Below are positions 1 through 11,152 of a stretch of 64,000 nucleotides of DNA, in pieces. The stretch is from Taudactylus pleione (Eukaryota; Chordata; Amphibia; Anura; Myobatrachidae): the NCBI GenBank assembly GCA_031769625.1, contig JAUIMM010000724.1, positions 248,001 to 312,000 of the forward strand. The letters run 5' to 3'. Position 1 is the stretch's first letter, and every line of letters starts with the position of its first letter. Under the pieces are notes generated by a model. That model saw only the letters and a program-made list of their open reading frames with translations. It ran no database searches and had not been told where the DNA came from. The position numbers were made by a program, and so were the translations under genes.

Positions 1-3000
1 TCTTCAACACATCCAGTGAAATTTTGAGCTGTCTGTGTTTGCTACAAGAGGAGATAACACAAAGTATGCGCTTTTGTTGTTTTCATTGCTTTCAATGCAT
101 TTTGGCCTAAAACGTGCATTTGCTGTTTTCTCTTAAACGCAACATGGGAGAAAAACCATTTCACATCACATTTGTTGGTCTTGGTCTTCAACACATCCAG
201 TGAAATTTTGAGCTGTCTGTGTTTGCTACAAGAGGAGATAACACAACGTATGCACTTTTGTTGTTTCCATTGCTTTCAAAGCATTTTGGCCTAAAACGTG
301 CATTTGCTGTTTTCTCTTAAACGCAACATGGGAGAAAAACCATTTCACATCACATTTGTTGGTCTTGGTCTTCAACACATCCAGTGAAATTTTGAGCTGC
401 CTGTGTTTGCTACAAGAGGAGATAACACAAAGTATGCTCTTTTGTTGGTTCCATTGCTTTCAATGCATTTTTGCCTAAAACGAGCAATTGCTGTTTTCTC
501 TTAAACGCAACATGGGAGAAAAACCATTTCACATCACATTTGTGGGTCTTGGTCTTCAACACATCCAGTGAAATTTTGAGCTGTCTGTGTTTGCTACAAG
601 AGGAGATAACACAAAGTATGCGCTTTTGTTGTTTTCATTGCTTTCAATGCATTTTGGCCTAAAACGTGCATTTGCTGTTTTCTCTTAAACGCAACATGGG
701 AGAAAAACCATTTCACATCACATTTGTGGGTCTTGGTCTTCAAGACATCCAGTGAAATTTTGAGCTGTCTGTGTTTGCTACAAGAGGAGATAACACAACG
801 TATGCACTTTTGTTGTTTCCATTGCTTTCAATGCATTTTGGCCTAAAACGTGCATTTGCTGTTTTCTCTTAAACGCAACATGGGAGAAAAACCATTTCAC
901 ATCACATTTGTGGGTCTTGGTCTTCAACACATCCAGTGAAATTTTGAGCTGTCTGTGTTTGCTACAAGAGGAGATAACACAAAGTATGCGCTTTTGTTGG
1001 TTCCATTGCTTTCAATGCATTTTGGCCTAAAACGTGCAATTGCTGTTTTCTCTTAAACGCAACATGGGAGAAAAACCATTTCACATCACATTTGTGGGTC
1101 TTGGTCTTCAACACATCCAGTGAAATTTTGAACTGTCTGTGTTTGCTACAAGAGGAGATAACACAAAGTATGCGCTTTTGTTGTTTCCATTGCTTTCAAT
1201 GCATTTTGGCCTAAAACGTGCAATTGCTGTTTTCTCTTAAACGCAATATGGGAGAAAAACCATTTCACATCACATTTGTGGGTCTTGGTCTTCAACACAT
1301 CCAGTGAAATTTTGAGCTGCCTGTGTTTGCTACAAGAGGAGATAACACAAAGTATGCGCTTTTGTTGTTTTCATTGCTTTCAATGCATTTTGGCCTAAAA
1401 CGTGCATTTGCTGTTTTCTCTTAAACGCAACATGGGAGAAAAACCATTTCACATCACATTTGTGGGTCTTGGTCTTCAAGACATCCAGTGAAATTTTGAG
1501 CTGTCTGTGTTTGCTACAAGAGGAGATAACACAACGTATGCACTTTTGTTGTTTCCATTGCTTTCAATGCATCTTGGCCTAAAACGTGCATTTGCTGTTT
1601 TCTCTTAAACGCAACATGGGAGAAAAACCATTTCACATCACATTTGTGGGTCTTGGTCTTCAACACATCCAGTGAAATTTTGAGCTGTCTGTGTTTGCTA
1701 CAAGAGGAGATAACACAAAGTATGCGCTTTTGTTGGTTCCATTGCTTTCAATGCATTTTTGACTAAAACGAGCAATTGCTGTTTTCTCTTAAACGCAACA
1801 TGGGAGAAAAACCATTTCACATCACATTTGTGGGTCTTGGTCTTCAACACATCCAGTGAAATTTTGAGCTGTCTGTGTTTGCTACAAGAGGAGATAACAC
1901 AAAGTATGAGCTTTTGTTGTTTTCATTGCTTTCAATGCATTTTGGCCTAAAACGTGCATTTGCTGTTTTCTCTTAAACGCAACATGGGAGAAAAACCATT
2001 TCACATCACATTTGTTGGTCTTGGTCTTCAACACATCCAGTGAAATTTTGAGCTGCCTGTGTTTGCTACAAGAGGAGATAAAACAAAGTATGCGCTTTTG
2101 TTGTTTCCATTGCTTTCAATGCATTTTGGCCTAAAACGTGCATTTGCTGTTTTCTCTTAAACGCAACATGGGAGAAAAACCATTTCACATCACATTTGTT
2201 GGTCTTGGTCTTCAACACATCCAGTGAAATTTTGAGCTGCCTGTGTTTGCTACAAGAGGAGATATCACAAAGTATGCGCTTTTGTTGTTCCATTGCTTTC
2301 AATGCATTTTGGCCTAAAACGAGCAATTGCTGTTTTCTCTTAAACGGAACATGGGAGAAAAACCATTTCACATCACATTTGTGGGTCTTGGTCTTCAACA
2401 CATCCAGTGAAATTTTGAGCTGCCTGTGTTTGCTACAAGAGGAGATAACACAAAGTATGCGCTTTAGTTGTTTCCATTGCTTTCAATGCATTTTGGCCTA
2501 AAACGTGCAATTGCTGTTTTCTCTTAAACGCAATATGGGAGAAAAACCATTTCACAACACATTTGTGGGTCTTGGTCTTCAACACATCCAGTGAAATTTT
2601 GAGCTGCCTGTGTTTGCTACAAGAGGAGATAACACAAAGTATGCGCTTTTGTTGGTTCCATTGCTTTCAATGCATTTTGGCCTAAAATGAGCAATTGCTG
2701 TTTTCTCTTAAACGCAACATTGGAGAAAAACCATTTCACATCACATTTGTGGGTCTTGGTCTTCAACACATCCAGTGAAATTTTGAGCTGTCTGTGTTTG
2801 CTACAAGAGGAGATAACACAAAGTATGCGCTTTTGTTGTTTTCATTGCTTTCAAAGCATTTTGGCCTAAAACGTGCATTTGCTGTTTTCTCTTAAACGCA
2901 ACATGGGAGAAAAACCATTTCACATCACATTTGTTGGTCTTGGTCTTCAACACATCCAGTGAAATTTTGAGCTGCCTGTGTTTGCTACAAGAGGAGATAA

Positions 3001-4368
3001 CACAAAGTATGCGCTTTTGTTGGTTCCATTGCTTTCAATGCATTTTGGCCTAAAACGAGCAATTGCTGTTTTCTCTTAAACGCAACATGGGAGAAAAACC
3101 ATTTCACATCACATTTGTGGGTCTTGGTCTTCAACACATCCAGTGAAATTTTGAGCTGTCTGTGTTTGCTACAAGAGGAGATAACACAAAGTATGCGCTT
3201 TTGTTGTTTTCATTGCTTTCAATGCATTTTGGCCTAAAACGTGCATTTGCTGTTTTCTCTTAAACGCAACATGGGAGAAAAACCATTTCACATCACATTT
3301 GTGGGTCTTGGTCTTCAAGACATCCAGTGAAATTTTGAGCTGTCTGTGTTTGCTACAAGAGGAGATAACACAACGTATGCACTTTTGTTGTTTCCATTGC
3401 TTTCAATGCATTTTGGCCTAAAACGTGCATTTGCTGTTTTCTCTTAAACGCAACATGGGAGAAAAACCATTTCACATCACATTTGTGGGTCTTGGTCTTC
3501 AACACATCCAGTGAAATTTTGAGCTGTCTGTGTTTGCTACAAGAGGAGATAACACAAAGTATGCGCTTTTGTTGGTTCCATTGCTTTCAATGCATTTTTG
3601 ACTAAAACGAGCAATTGCTGTTTTCTCTTAAACGCAACATGGGAGAAAAACCATTTCACATCACATTTGTGGGTCTTGGTCTTCAACACATCCAGTGAAA
3701 TTTTGAGCTGTCTGTGTTTGCTACAAGAGGAGATAACACAAAGTATGCGCTTTTGTTGTTTTCATTGCTTTCAATGCATTTTGGCCTAAAACGTGCATTT
3801 GCTGTTTTCTCTTAAACGCAACATGGGAGAAAAACCATTTCACATCACATTTGTTGGTCTTGGTCTTCAACACATCCAGTGAAATTTTGAGCTGCCTGTG
3901 TTTGCTACAAGAGGAGATAAAACAAAGTATGCGCTTTTGTTGTTTCCATTGCTTTCAATGCATTTTGGCCTAAAACGTGCATTTGCTGTTTTCTCTTAAA
4001 CGCAACATGGGAGAAAAACCATTTCACATCACATTTGTGGGTCTTGGTCTTCAACACATCCAGTGAAATTTTGAGCTGTCTGTGTTTGCTACAAGAGGAG
4101 ATAACACAAAGTATGCGCTTTTGTTGTTTTCATTGCTTTCAATGCATTTTGGCCTAAAACGTGCATTTGCTGTTTTCTCTTAAACGCAACATGGGAGAAA
4201 AACCATTTCACATCACATTTGTGGGTCTTGGTCTTCAACACATCCAGTGAAATTTTGAGCTGCCTGTGTTTGCTACAAGAGGAGATAACACAACGTATGC
4301 ACTTTTGTTGTTTCCATTGCTTTCAATGCATTTTGGCCTAAAACGTGCATTTGCTGTTTTCTCTTAAA
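1..4368 (-). repeat. 184-bp satellite array, left block (inverted orientation)
   Basis: About 23.7 tandem monomers with a 184-bp period. The phrase tcttcaacacatccag recurs at about 1, 185, 369 and 553, always 184 apart. The strand is given as minus because this block is the reverse complement of the satellite filling the rest of the window. Monomers differ at a few recurrent positions (for example gtgcatttgc versus gagcaattgc, and acacatccag versus agacatccag). The block contains a longer internal repeat of 1839 bp. No host gene is visible; the open frames of about 60-110 aa simply recur with the monomer. Monomer length near 180 bp and homogeneous arrays are typical of centromeric or pericentromeric satellites, but that location is an inference. 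Confidence 0.97.
1477..3600 (-). repeat. 1839-bp higher-order repeat in the left array (approximate limits)
   Basis: Rare variants recur 1839 bp apart, which is ten monomers minus one base. The agacatccag variant lies near 1477 and again near 3316. The tttttgactaaaacg variant lies near 1757 and again near 3596. Matching of several private variants at one offset indicates duplication of a ten-monomer block. The outer limits given are only those of the markers I followed. Confidence 0.7.
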
Positions 4369-4369
4369 A
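4366..4369. other. Polarity-inversion junction of the satellite array
   Basis: Up to about 4368 the sequence reads the left-orientation monomer (ending ttttctcttaaa). From about 4367 it reads the opposite orientation (aaacacaggcagctc). The two matches overlap by two A residues, so this is an inverted join with about 2 bp of microhomology. Neither monomer is complete at the join: the left one stops before its cgcaacatggg segment, and the right one starts inside its gcaaacacaggc segment. It may be a real end-joining or inversion product, or an assembly artefact. Confidence 0.93.
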
Positions 4370-7300
4370 CACAGGCAGCTCAAAATTTCACTGGATGTGT
4401 TGAAGACCAATACCCACAAATGTGATGTGAAATGGTTTTTCTCCCATGTTGCGTTTAAGAGAAAACAGCAAATGCACGTTTTAGGCCAAAATGCATTGAA
4501 AGCAATGGAAACAACAAAAGCGCATACTTTGTGTTATCTTCTCTTGTAGCAAACACAGGCAGCTCAAAATTTCACTGGATGTGTTGAAGACCAAGACCAA
4601 CAAATGTGATGTGAAATGGTTTTTCTCCCATGTTGCGTTTAAGAGAAAACAGCAAATGCACGTTTTAGGCCAAAATGCTTTGAAAGCAATGGAAACAACA
4701 AAAGTGCATACTTTGTGTTATCTCCACTTGTAGCAAACACAGAAAGCTCAAAATTTCACTGGATGTGTTGAAGACCAATGCCCACAAATGTGATGTGAAA
4801 TGGTTTTTCTCCCATGTTGCGTTTAAGAGAAAACAGCAAATGCACGTTTTAGGCCAAAATGCATTGAAAGCAATGGAAACAACAAAAGCGCATACTTTGT
4901 GTTATCTCCTCTTGTAGCAAACACAGACAGCTCAAAATTTCACTGGATGTGTTGAAGACCAATGCCCACAAATGTGATGTGAAATGGTTTTTCTCCCATG
5001 TTGCGTTTAAGAGAAAACAGCAATTGCTCGTTTTAGGCCAAAATGCATTGAAAGCAATGAAAACAACAAAAGCGCATACTTTGTGTTATCTCCTCTTGTA
5101 GCAAACACAGACAGCTCAAAATTTCACTGGATGTGTTGAAGACCAAGACCCACAAATATGATGTGAAATGGTTTTTCTCCCATGTTGCGTTTAAGAGAAA
5201 ACAGCACTTGCTCGTTTTAGGCCAAAATGCATTGAAAGCAATGGAACCAACAAAAGCGCATACTTTGTGTTATCTCCTCTTGTAGCAAACACAGAAAGCT
5301 CAAAATTTCACTGGATGTGTTGAAGACCAATACCCACAAATGTAATGTGAAATGGTTTTTCTCCCATGTTGCGTTTAAGAGAAAACAGCAAATGCACGTT
5401 TTAGGCCAAAATGCATTGAAAGCAATGGAAACAACAAAAGCGCATACTTTGTGTTATCTCCTCTTGTAGCAAACACAGACAGCTCAAAATTTCACTGGAT
5501 GTGTTGAAGACCAATACCCACAAATGTGATGTGAAATGGTTTTTCTCCCATGTTGCGTTTAAGAGAAAACAGCAATTGCTCGTTTTAGGCCAAAATGCAT
5601 TGAAAGCAATGGAAACAACAAAAGTGCATACTTTGTGTTATCTCCTCTTGTAGCAAACACAGACAGCTCAAAATTTCACTGGATGTGTTGAAGACCAAGA
5701 CCAACAAATGTGATGTGAAATGGTTTTTCTCCCATGTTGCGTTTAAGAGAAAACAGCAATTGCTCATTTTAGGCCAAAATGCATTGAAAGCAATGGAACC
5801 AACAAAAGCGCATACTTTGTGTTATCTCCTCTTGTAGCAAACACAGACAGCTCAAAATTTCACTGGATGTGTTGAAGGCCAAGACCCACAAATATGATGT
5901 GAAATGGTTTTTCTCCCATGTTGCGTTTAAGAGAAAACAGCAATTGCTCGTTTTAGGCAAAAATGCATTGAAAGCAATGGAACCAACAAAAGCGCATACT
6001 TTGTGTTATCTCCTCTTGTAGCAAACACAGACAGCTCAAAATTTCACTGGATGTGTTGAAGACCAAGACCCACAAATGTGATGTGAAATGGTTTTTCTCC
6101 CATGTTGCGTTTAAGAGAAAACAGCAATTGCACGTTTTAGGCCAAAATGCATTGAAAGCAATGGAAACAACAAAAGCGCATACTTTGTGTTATCTCCTCT
6201 TGTAGCAAACACAGGCAGCTCAAAATTTCACTGGATGTGTTGAAGACCAAGACCAACAAATGTGATGTGAAATGGTTTTTCTCCCATGTTGCGTTTAAGA
6301 GAAAACAGCAAATGCACGTTTTAGGCCAAAATGCATTGAAAGCAATGGAAACAACAAAAGTGCATACGTTGTGTTATCTCCTCTTGTAGCAAACACAGAC
6401 AGCTCAAAATTTCACTGGATGTCTTGAAGACCAAGGCCCACAAATGTGATGTGAAATGGTTTTTCTCCCATGTTGCGTTTAAGAGAAAACAGCAATTGCT
6501 CGTTTTAGGCCAAAATGCATTGAAAGCAATGGAAACAACAAAAGTGCATACTTTGTGTTATCTCCTCTTGTAGCAAACACAGGCAGCTCAAAATTTCACT
6601 GGATGTGTTGAAGACCAAGACCCACAAATGTGATGTGAAATGGTTTTTCTCCCATATTGCGTTTAAGAGAAAACAGCAATTGCACGTTTTAGGCCAAAAT
6701 GCATTGAAAGCAATGGAAACAACAAAAGCGCATACTTTGTGTTATCTCCTCTTGTAGCAAACACAGACAGCTCAAAATTTCACTGGATGTGTTGAAGACC
6801 AATACCCACAAATGTGATGTGAAATGGTTTTTCTCCCATGTTGCGTTTAAGAGAAAACAGCAAATGCACGTTTTAGGCCAAAATGCATTGAAAGCAATGG
6901 AAACAACAAAAGCGCATACTTTGTGTTATCTTCTCTTGTAGCAAACACAGGCAGCTCAAAATTTCACTGGATGTGTTGAAGACCAAGACCAACAAATGTG
7001 ATGTGAAATGGTTTTTCTCCCATGTTGCGTTTAAGAGAAAACAGCAAATGCACGATTTAGGCCAAAATGCTTTGAAAGCAATGGAAACAACAAAAGCGCA
7101 TACTTTGTGTTATCTCCACTTGTAGCAAACACAGACAGCTCAAAATTTCACTGGATGTGTTGAAGACCAATACCCACAAATGTGATGTGAAATGGTTTTT
7201 CTCCCATGTTGCGTTTAAGAGAAAACAGCAATTGCTCGTTTTAGGCCAAAATGCATTGAAAGCAATGGAAACAACAAAAGTGCATACTTTGTGTTATCTC

Positions 7301-7904
7301 CTCTTGTAGCAAACACAGACAGCTCAAAATTTCACTGGATGTGTTTAAGACCAATACCCACAAATGTGATGTGAAATGGTTTTTCTCCCATGTTGCGTTT
7401 AAGAGAAAACAGCAATTGCTCGTTTTAGGCCAAAATGCATTGAAAGCAATGGAAACAACAAAAGCGCATACTTTGTGTTATCTCCTCTTGTAGCAAACAC
7501 AGGCAGCTCAAAATTTCACTGGATGTGTTGAAGACCAAGACCAACAAATGTGATGTGAAATGGTTTTTCTCCCATGTTGCGTTTAAGAGAAAACAGCAAA
7601 TGCACGTTTAAGGCCAAAATGCATTGAAAGCAATGAAAACAACAAAAGCGCATACTTTGTGTTATCTCCTGTTGTAGCAAACACAGACAGCTCAAAATTT
7701 CACTGGATATGTTGAAGACCAAGACCCACAAATGTGATGTGAAATGGTTTTTCTCCCATGTTGCGTTTAAGAGAAAACAGCAAATGCACGTTTTAGGCCA
7801 AAATGCATTGAAAGCAATGGAAACAACAAAAGCGCATACTTTGTGTTATCTCCTCTTGTAGCAAACACAGACAGCTCAAAATTTCACTGGATGTGTTGAA
7901 GACC
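4367..7904 (+). repeat. 184-bp satellite array between the inversion and retrotransposon copy 1
   Basis: About 19 monomers of the same satellite in forward orientation. In the stretch from 6061 to 7901 the gacc motif recurs at exactly 184-bp steps (6061, 6245, 6429, 6613, 6797, 6981, 7165, 7349, 7533, 7717, 7901). The block ends abruptly at gaagacc (7898-7904), where retrotransposon copy 1 begins. A group of private variants at about 5958-6430 recurs at 15261-15730 on the other side of the insertion. No gene or other insertion is visible. Confidence 0.97.
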
Positions 7905-7995
7905 TCGCCCCTAGAGGTCGCCTGTGATTCAGCTCTTAGGCCTCTGGAAGTGATTTGCAGCCAGGGACTGTCTGGAGTGTCCCTCCCCAGGGAGG
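7905..7995 (+). promoter_or_regulatory. 5' leader of retrotransposon copy 1
   Basis: A 91-bp GC-richer leader between the satellite junction and the first ATG of ORF1, identical in length to that of copy 2. It contains no earlier ATG. An internal promoter would be expected here or inside ORF1, as in other non-LTR elements, but I recognise no specific promoter motif. AGAGG near the start and CCTCT about 30 bp later could pair in a small, weak hairpin. With so short a leader, transcription from the flanking satellite is a possible alternative. Confidence 0.5.
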
Positions 7996-10900
7996 ATGGA
8001 GGGCCTGCCGGGAGATGGTGGAGGAGATCCCGGGGTCCTGGAAGTCTCTGAGGGCCCGGATCCTGGAGGTGGTGGAGGGCCTGCTGGAATTACTGGCCGA
8101 CCGGTGGTGGTGCTCTCCCGGCTGGATGTGGCCGTGGAAGATGGTGAGAGCCGGACTTTGGACCCCATGCTGCATGGCCCCCCTGTGAGTGGCGATTTAA
8201 CTTCAGGGTGCGGGCTAACGCAGTGCTCCCCTATGAGTGAGGACTTAACTCTAGGGTGTGAGATGGTGGTAAGCTCCCCTGGGAGTGAAGCAACCCCAGG
8301 AGTAGAGCCAGTTCCCCCGGGTCTGCTTACCTTTTGTGCGGAGACGGAGATGGAGGAGGAGATCTGTCCCGATGCTCAGCGTCTCCTGGAGGAAGATTCC
8401 CTGGAGTCTGATTCCGAGGGAGACGGGGCCGCTGCTGATGTTCCTGGCTATGGATGTTGCGGCTTTGAGAAAGGAGGCTGGTCGGGTGTCTGCTCGGATT
8501 GCCTCCAAGAAGAAGAAATTCCTGACATCCATGAACGAGGGGAGGCTGATCATCAAAGATGAGCTCCTGATGCTGGCGGAGAAGCGGGCCAAGTACAAGG
8601 GCAGAGTACTCTATCTGCTGAGCCTGGCGGGCCCGGTGGCAGCCCCAGCGAGGATGGAGGAGTCTTCAGAGGCGTTTTGGGAATCGAGTCTGCAGAAACA
8701 GGCTATTTTGGCTCCCAAGATGGCGCCGATGGAGGTCGGAGACGACGAGATCGGGGAAGGAGGCGGCGCGGAGATCAAGTCGGAAGACATGGTGGGTGTC
8801 TCAGCGGCTGTTGCGGGCCCGAAGGAGTTAATCCACAGAGTCCGGAAGATGGCTGCGGGGACCTGGCTCTCTGCGGGTCACGATGCAGCTCACGATGCGC
8901 TTCACGGTGGCAGGGCGGAAGTGCCTTTGGAGATTGTTGCTGACGGAGCCATGGAGTTGGAGGAAGCTCCCCGGCGACTGGTGGATGGGGACGTGGCCGT
9001 GGTTCCCACGGTGATCGGGAACACTGCTGTTGGATCCGGTGAGTGTGTCATGCCTGCCGGTATTATGCTGGCGCCCGGTACTGATTTGCCAGCTGTTGGG
9101 AGGAGGGTGGTAGCGGCTGACTGTGGGAATGACTCCCTTGATGCAGAAATGTTGCAGATTGCTGACAGGGTGGAGGCAGATGTTAACAAGGCCACAGCTG
9201 TTGTCCCAGGGGCTCCGGTACTGAGGGCAGGTGCTAGCCTGGTACAGGGTCTGCCCCCTCTGGACAGGTCCACTTTGTCGGAGGAACAATTAAAAGTAGC
9301 AGACTCACTGTATGGGGGAATAGGGGGGCCTGAGAGGATCCGTGCGGCAATTGAATTGATTGCTGAAAATAATTCGAGACTGGAAAGTATGGGCCAGCCT
9401 ATGCCCAAGTCTTATGCGACAATAGTGTCTGGTGGAGGGGCACCAAGGATTCCTAATGCCGCTACCAGTGGTGATGGTGGTGGGAGTGGTATTGGTGGTG
9501 GTACCCCGATAAGAAGGCGGAATGTGGTGCAGCTAAAGTGGGTAGCTGAAGGGGACCCGCCAAGTAAGGGTGTTTTTCTAGAGATGGTTTTCTCCTTGGG
9601 ATTCTCACCCATGGACCTCTTTGCCTGCATTCACCCCATCAGAACCCCGGAGTATGATCTGAGTTTTCAGACTCTGCGGGGGTTACAGGCATTTGCGTCC
9701 AGGTGGGAGGAGAAGAAGGGTGTGACACCCTTTAGTAATTACAGGTCTCAAATGGTCTCTCGCCAGGATAGGGTTAAAGTCACTATCCTGGTGAGAAATG
9801 AGAGCCTCCCAGTGCAGGACATCCTTTTCTGGTTATCCCGCTTTTGTACAGTATTGTCCACGTGCCTGGAGAAAATTGACTACACAAAGGGGGTGTGGGG
9901 TGGAGCTTATTCTGTTTTTGTCAGGCTAAACAGGGTAGGTATAGAGACAAAGCATATTCCGGCAGCAGCTTTTATTGGCCGAGATAAGATCCAGGCTTTC
10001 TACCCCGGTCAGCCAAGAGTCTGTCATCGTTGTGGCAGCTTTAGGCATTTTTCTAACAATTGCCCTGAGGTCAAGTGTGCCATGTGTGGCGAGTTGGGTC
10101 ACCTCTCTAGAGATTGTGATGTGGTGAAGTGTAATCTCTGTGGGTGTATCGGTCATCCTTATAGCCGTTGCCCCTCGGCATCGCACAATGAGGAAAGTGC
10201 TATTGGGAGTTTGCCGGTGGTCATAGAACCTCCAACGAGAGGGGCCAGTCTGAGTGACATTGAGGAGGGTGAGGAAGTAGGTAGTGGAAAAGAGGTGCTG
10301 GAAGCTGCCAAAATCCAGAAGGAGGTGCCGGTAGAGAGGGGAGAATCTTCCTTTACAGTTGTGAAGTCAAATAGGAAGAGGAGGGTAGGGCAAAGGGAGG
10401 ATGTTGTCCAGCTTTCAAATCGCTTTACATTCTCTGTGGCAGATGACGAGGAGGAGGAGGTAGCGGAGAAGGGGGGGGAGATAGTAAGACAGGAAAGTGG
10501 TGATTTGGTTCAGGTTGCTCGGCCTTCTGAGGTGAGAAAGAAGGTCAGTAGGAAAAGTACCTTTGGGGAAGCTGCGGAAGGTGCCAAAGCGAAAAACAGG
10601 AGAAGAGGGGGTAAGGTTACGGTAAAATCAAAGAATGTGGAACAGGGTGGTAAGCTGGAGTGGGACCTGTCGAATCTGGGATTGACAGGGTCAAGTGGTG
10701 AAGGAAAGGGTTTAGGGAAGATGGAGGAGGTTGGAGTGTTTTCTGCTGGAGCAGACATAGTGGAGGAAACCCCTGAGTCTGTTATTTTGGGAGATTCTTT
10801 GGAGATGATACCTCCAAGTCAGGAAGCTCCAGTCATCTTGGTGGATCCAAAACCGCCAGATCCTGACCCTGATCCTGCTTTTGTTTCCCTGACTGGTGGG

Positions 10901-11116
10901 GACAGGCAGGGTATTGTTGAGGTGGGGTTGGTGTCTGTGGTTGGGGCCGATGGGCCGGGTGAACCAACTGCGGGTGCTGTGCCTCTTGGGGATGGTGTGG
11001 ATGTGGTGGAGGGTGAGTGTATGGTTGTGTCATCGTCTGGTGAAGGTATCACTTCTGGGGTGCCTTGTAAGCAGGAAGGTTCCTCGGGGGAGGGGTCTTC
11101 CTGTGTAACAAAGTGA
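7996..11116 (+). pseudogene. Retrotransposon ORF1 (gag-like CCHC protein), frameshifted, copy 1
   Basis: This is the broken counterpart of the intact 1053-aa ORF1 at 41911-45072. The start ATG at 7996 has A at -3 and G at +4. Reading in frame from it, the protein matches copy 2 up to three alanines, then meets a net 44-bp loss at about 8436-8442. Copy 2 has 15 alanine codons there followed by nine further bases; copy 1 has three alanine codons and a single t. The frame then shifts and stops at 8562. The remainder is open in another frame to the TGA at 11116 and still encodes the ZCCHC3-like region and three CCHC knuckles (10022-10171). Two in-frame differences precede the break: three extra residues (VPPG region) and two fewer residues at the ETE repeat. 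A long open frame starting at 8336 is the downstream part extended by chance and is not a native start. No full-length ORF1 protein is expected. Confidence 0.9.
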
Positions 11117-11152
11117 AAGTGAAATGGAGCCCTATCTCTATAATCTAGAACT

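Noticed and set aside
2066..2401. Open frames of 60-130 aa throughout the satellite on both strands (for example 2066-2401, 17194-17529, 39053-39445) as genes
   Set aside because: They recur with the 184-bp monomer, depend on one-base length variants, overlap on both strands, and break whenever a monomer varies. There is no conserved start context or recognisable domain.
1..4368. CRISPR-like array
   Set aside because: Repeats are 184 bp and directly adjoining, with no unique spacers, no leader and no cas genes. The retrotransposons show a eukaryotic setting.
8336..11116. A 926-aa intact ORF1 of copy 1 starting at 8336
   Set aside because: Comparison with copy 2 shows that residues before MFLAMDVAALRKE are read out of the native frame. 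The real start is 7996 and the ORF is frameshifted.
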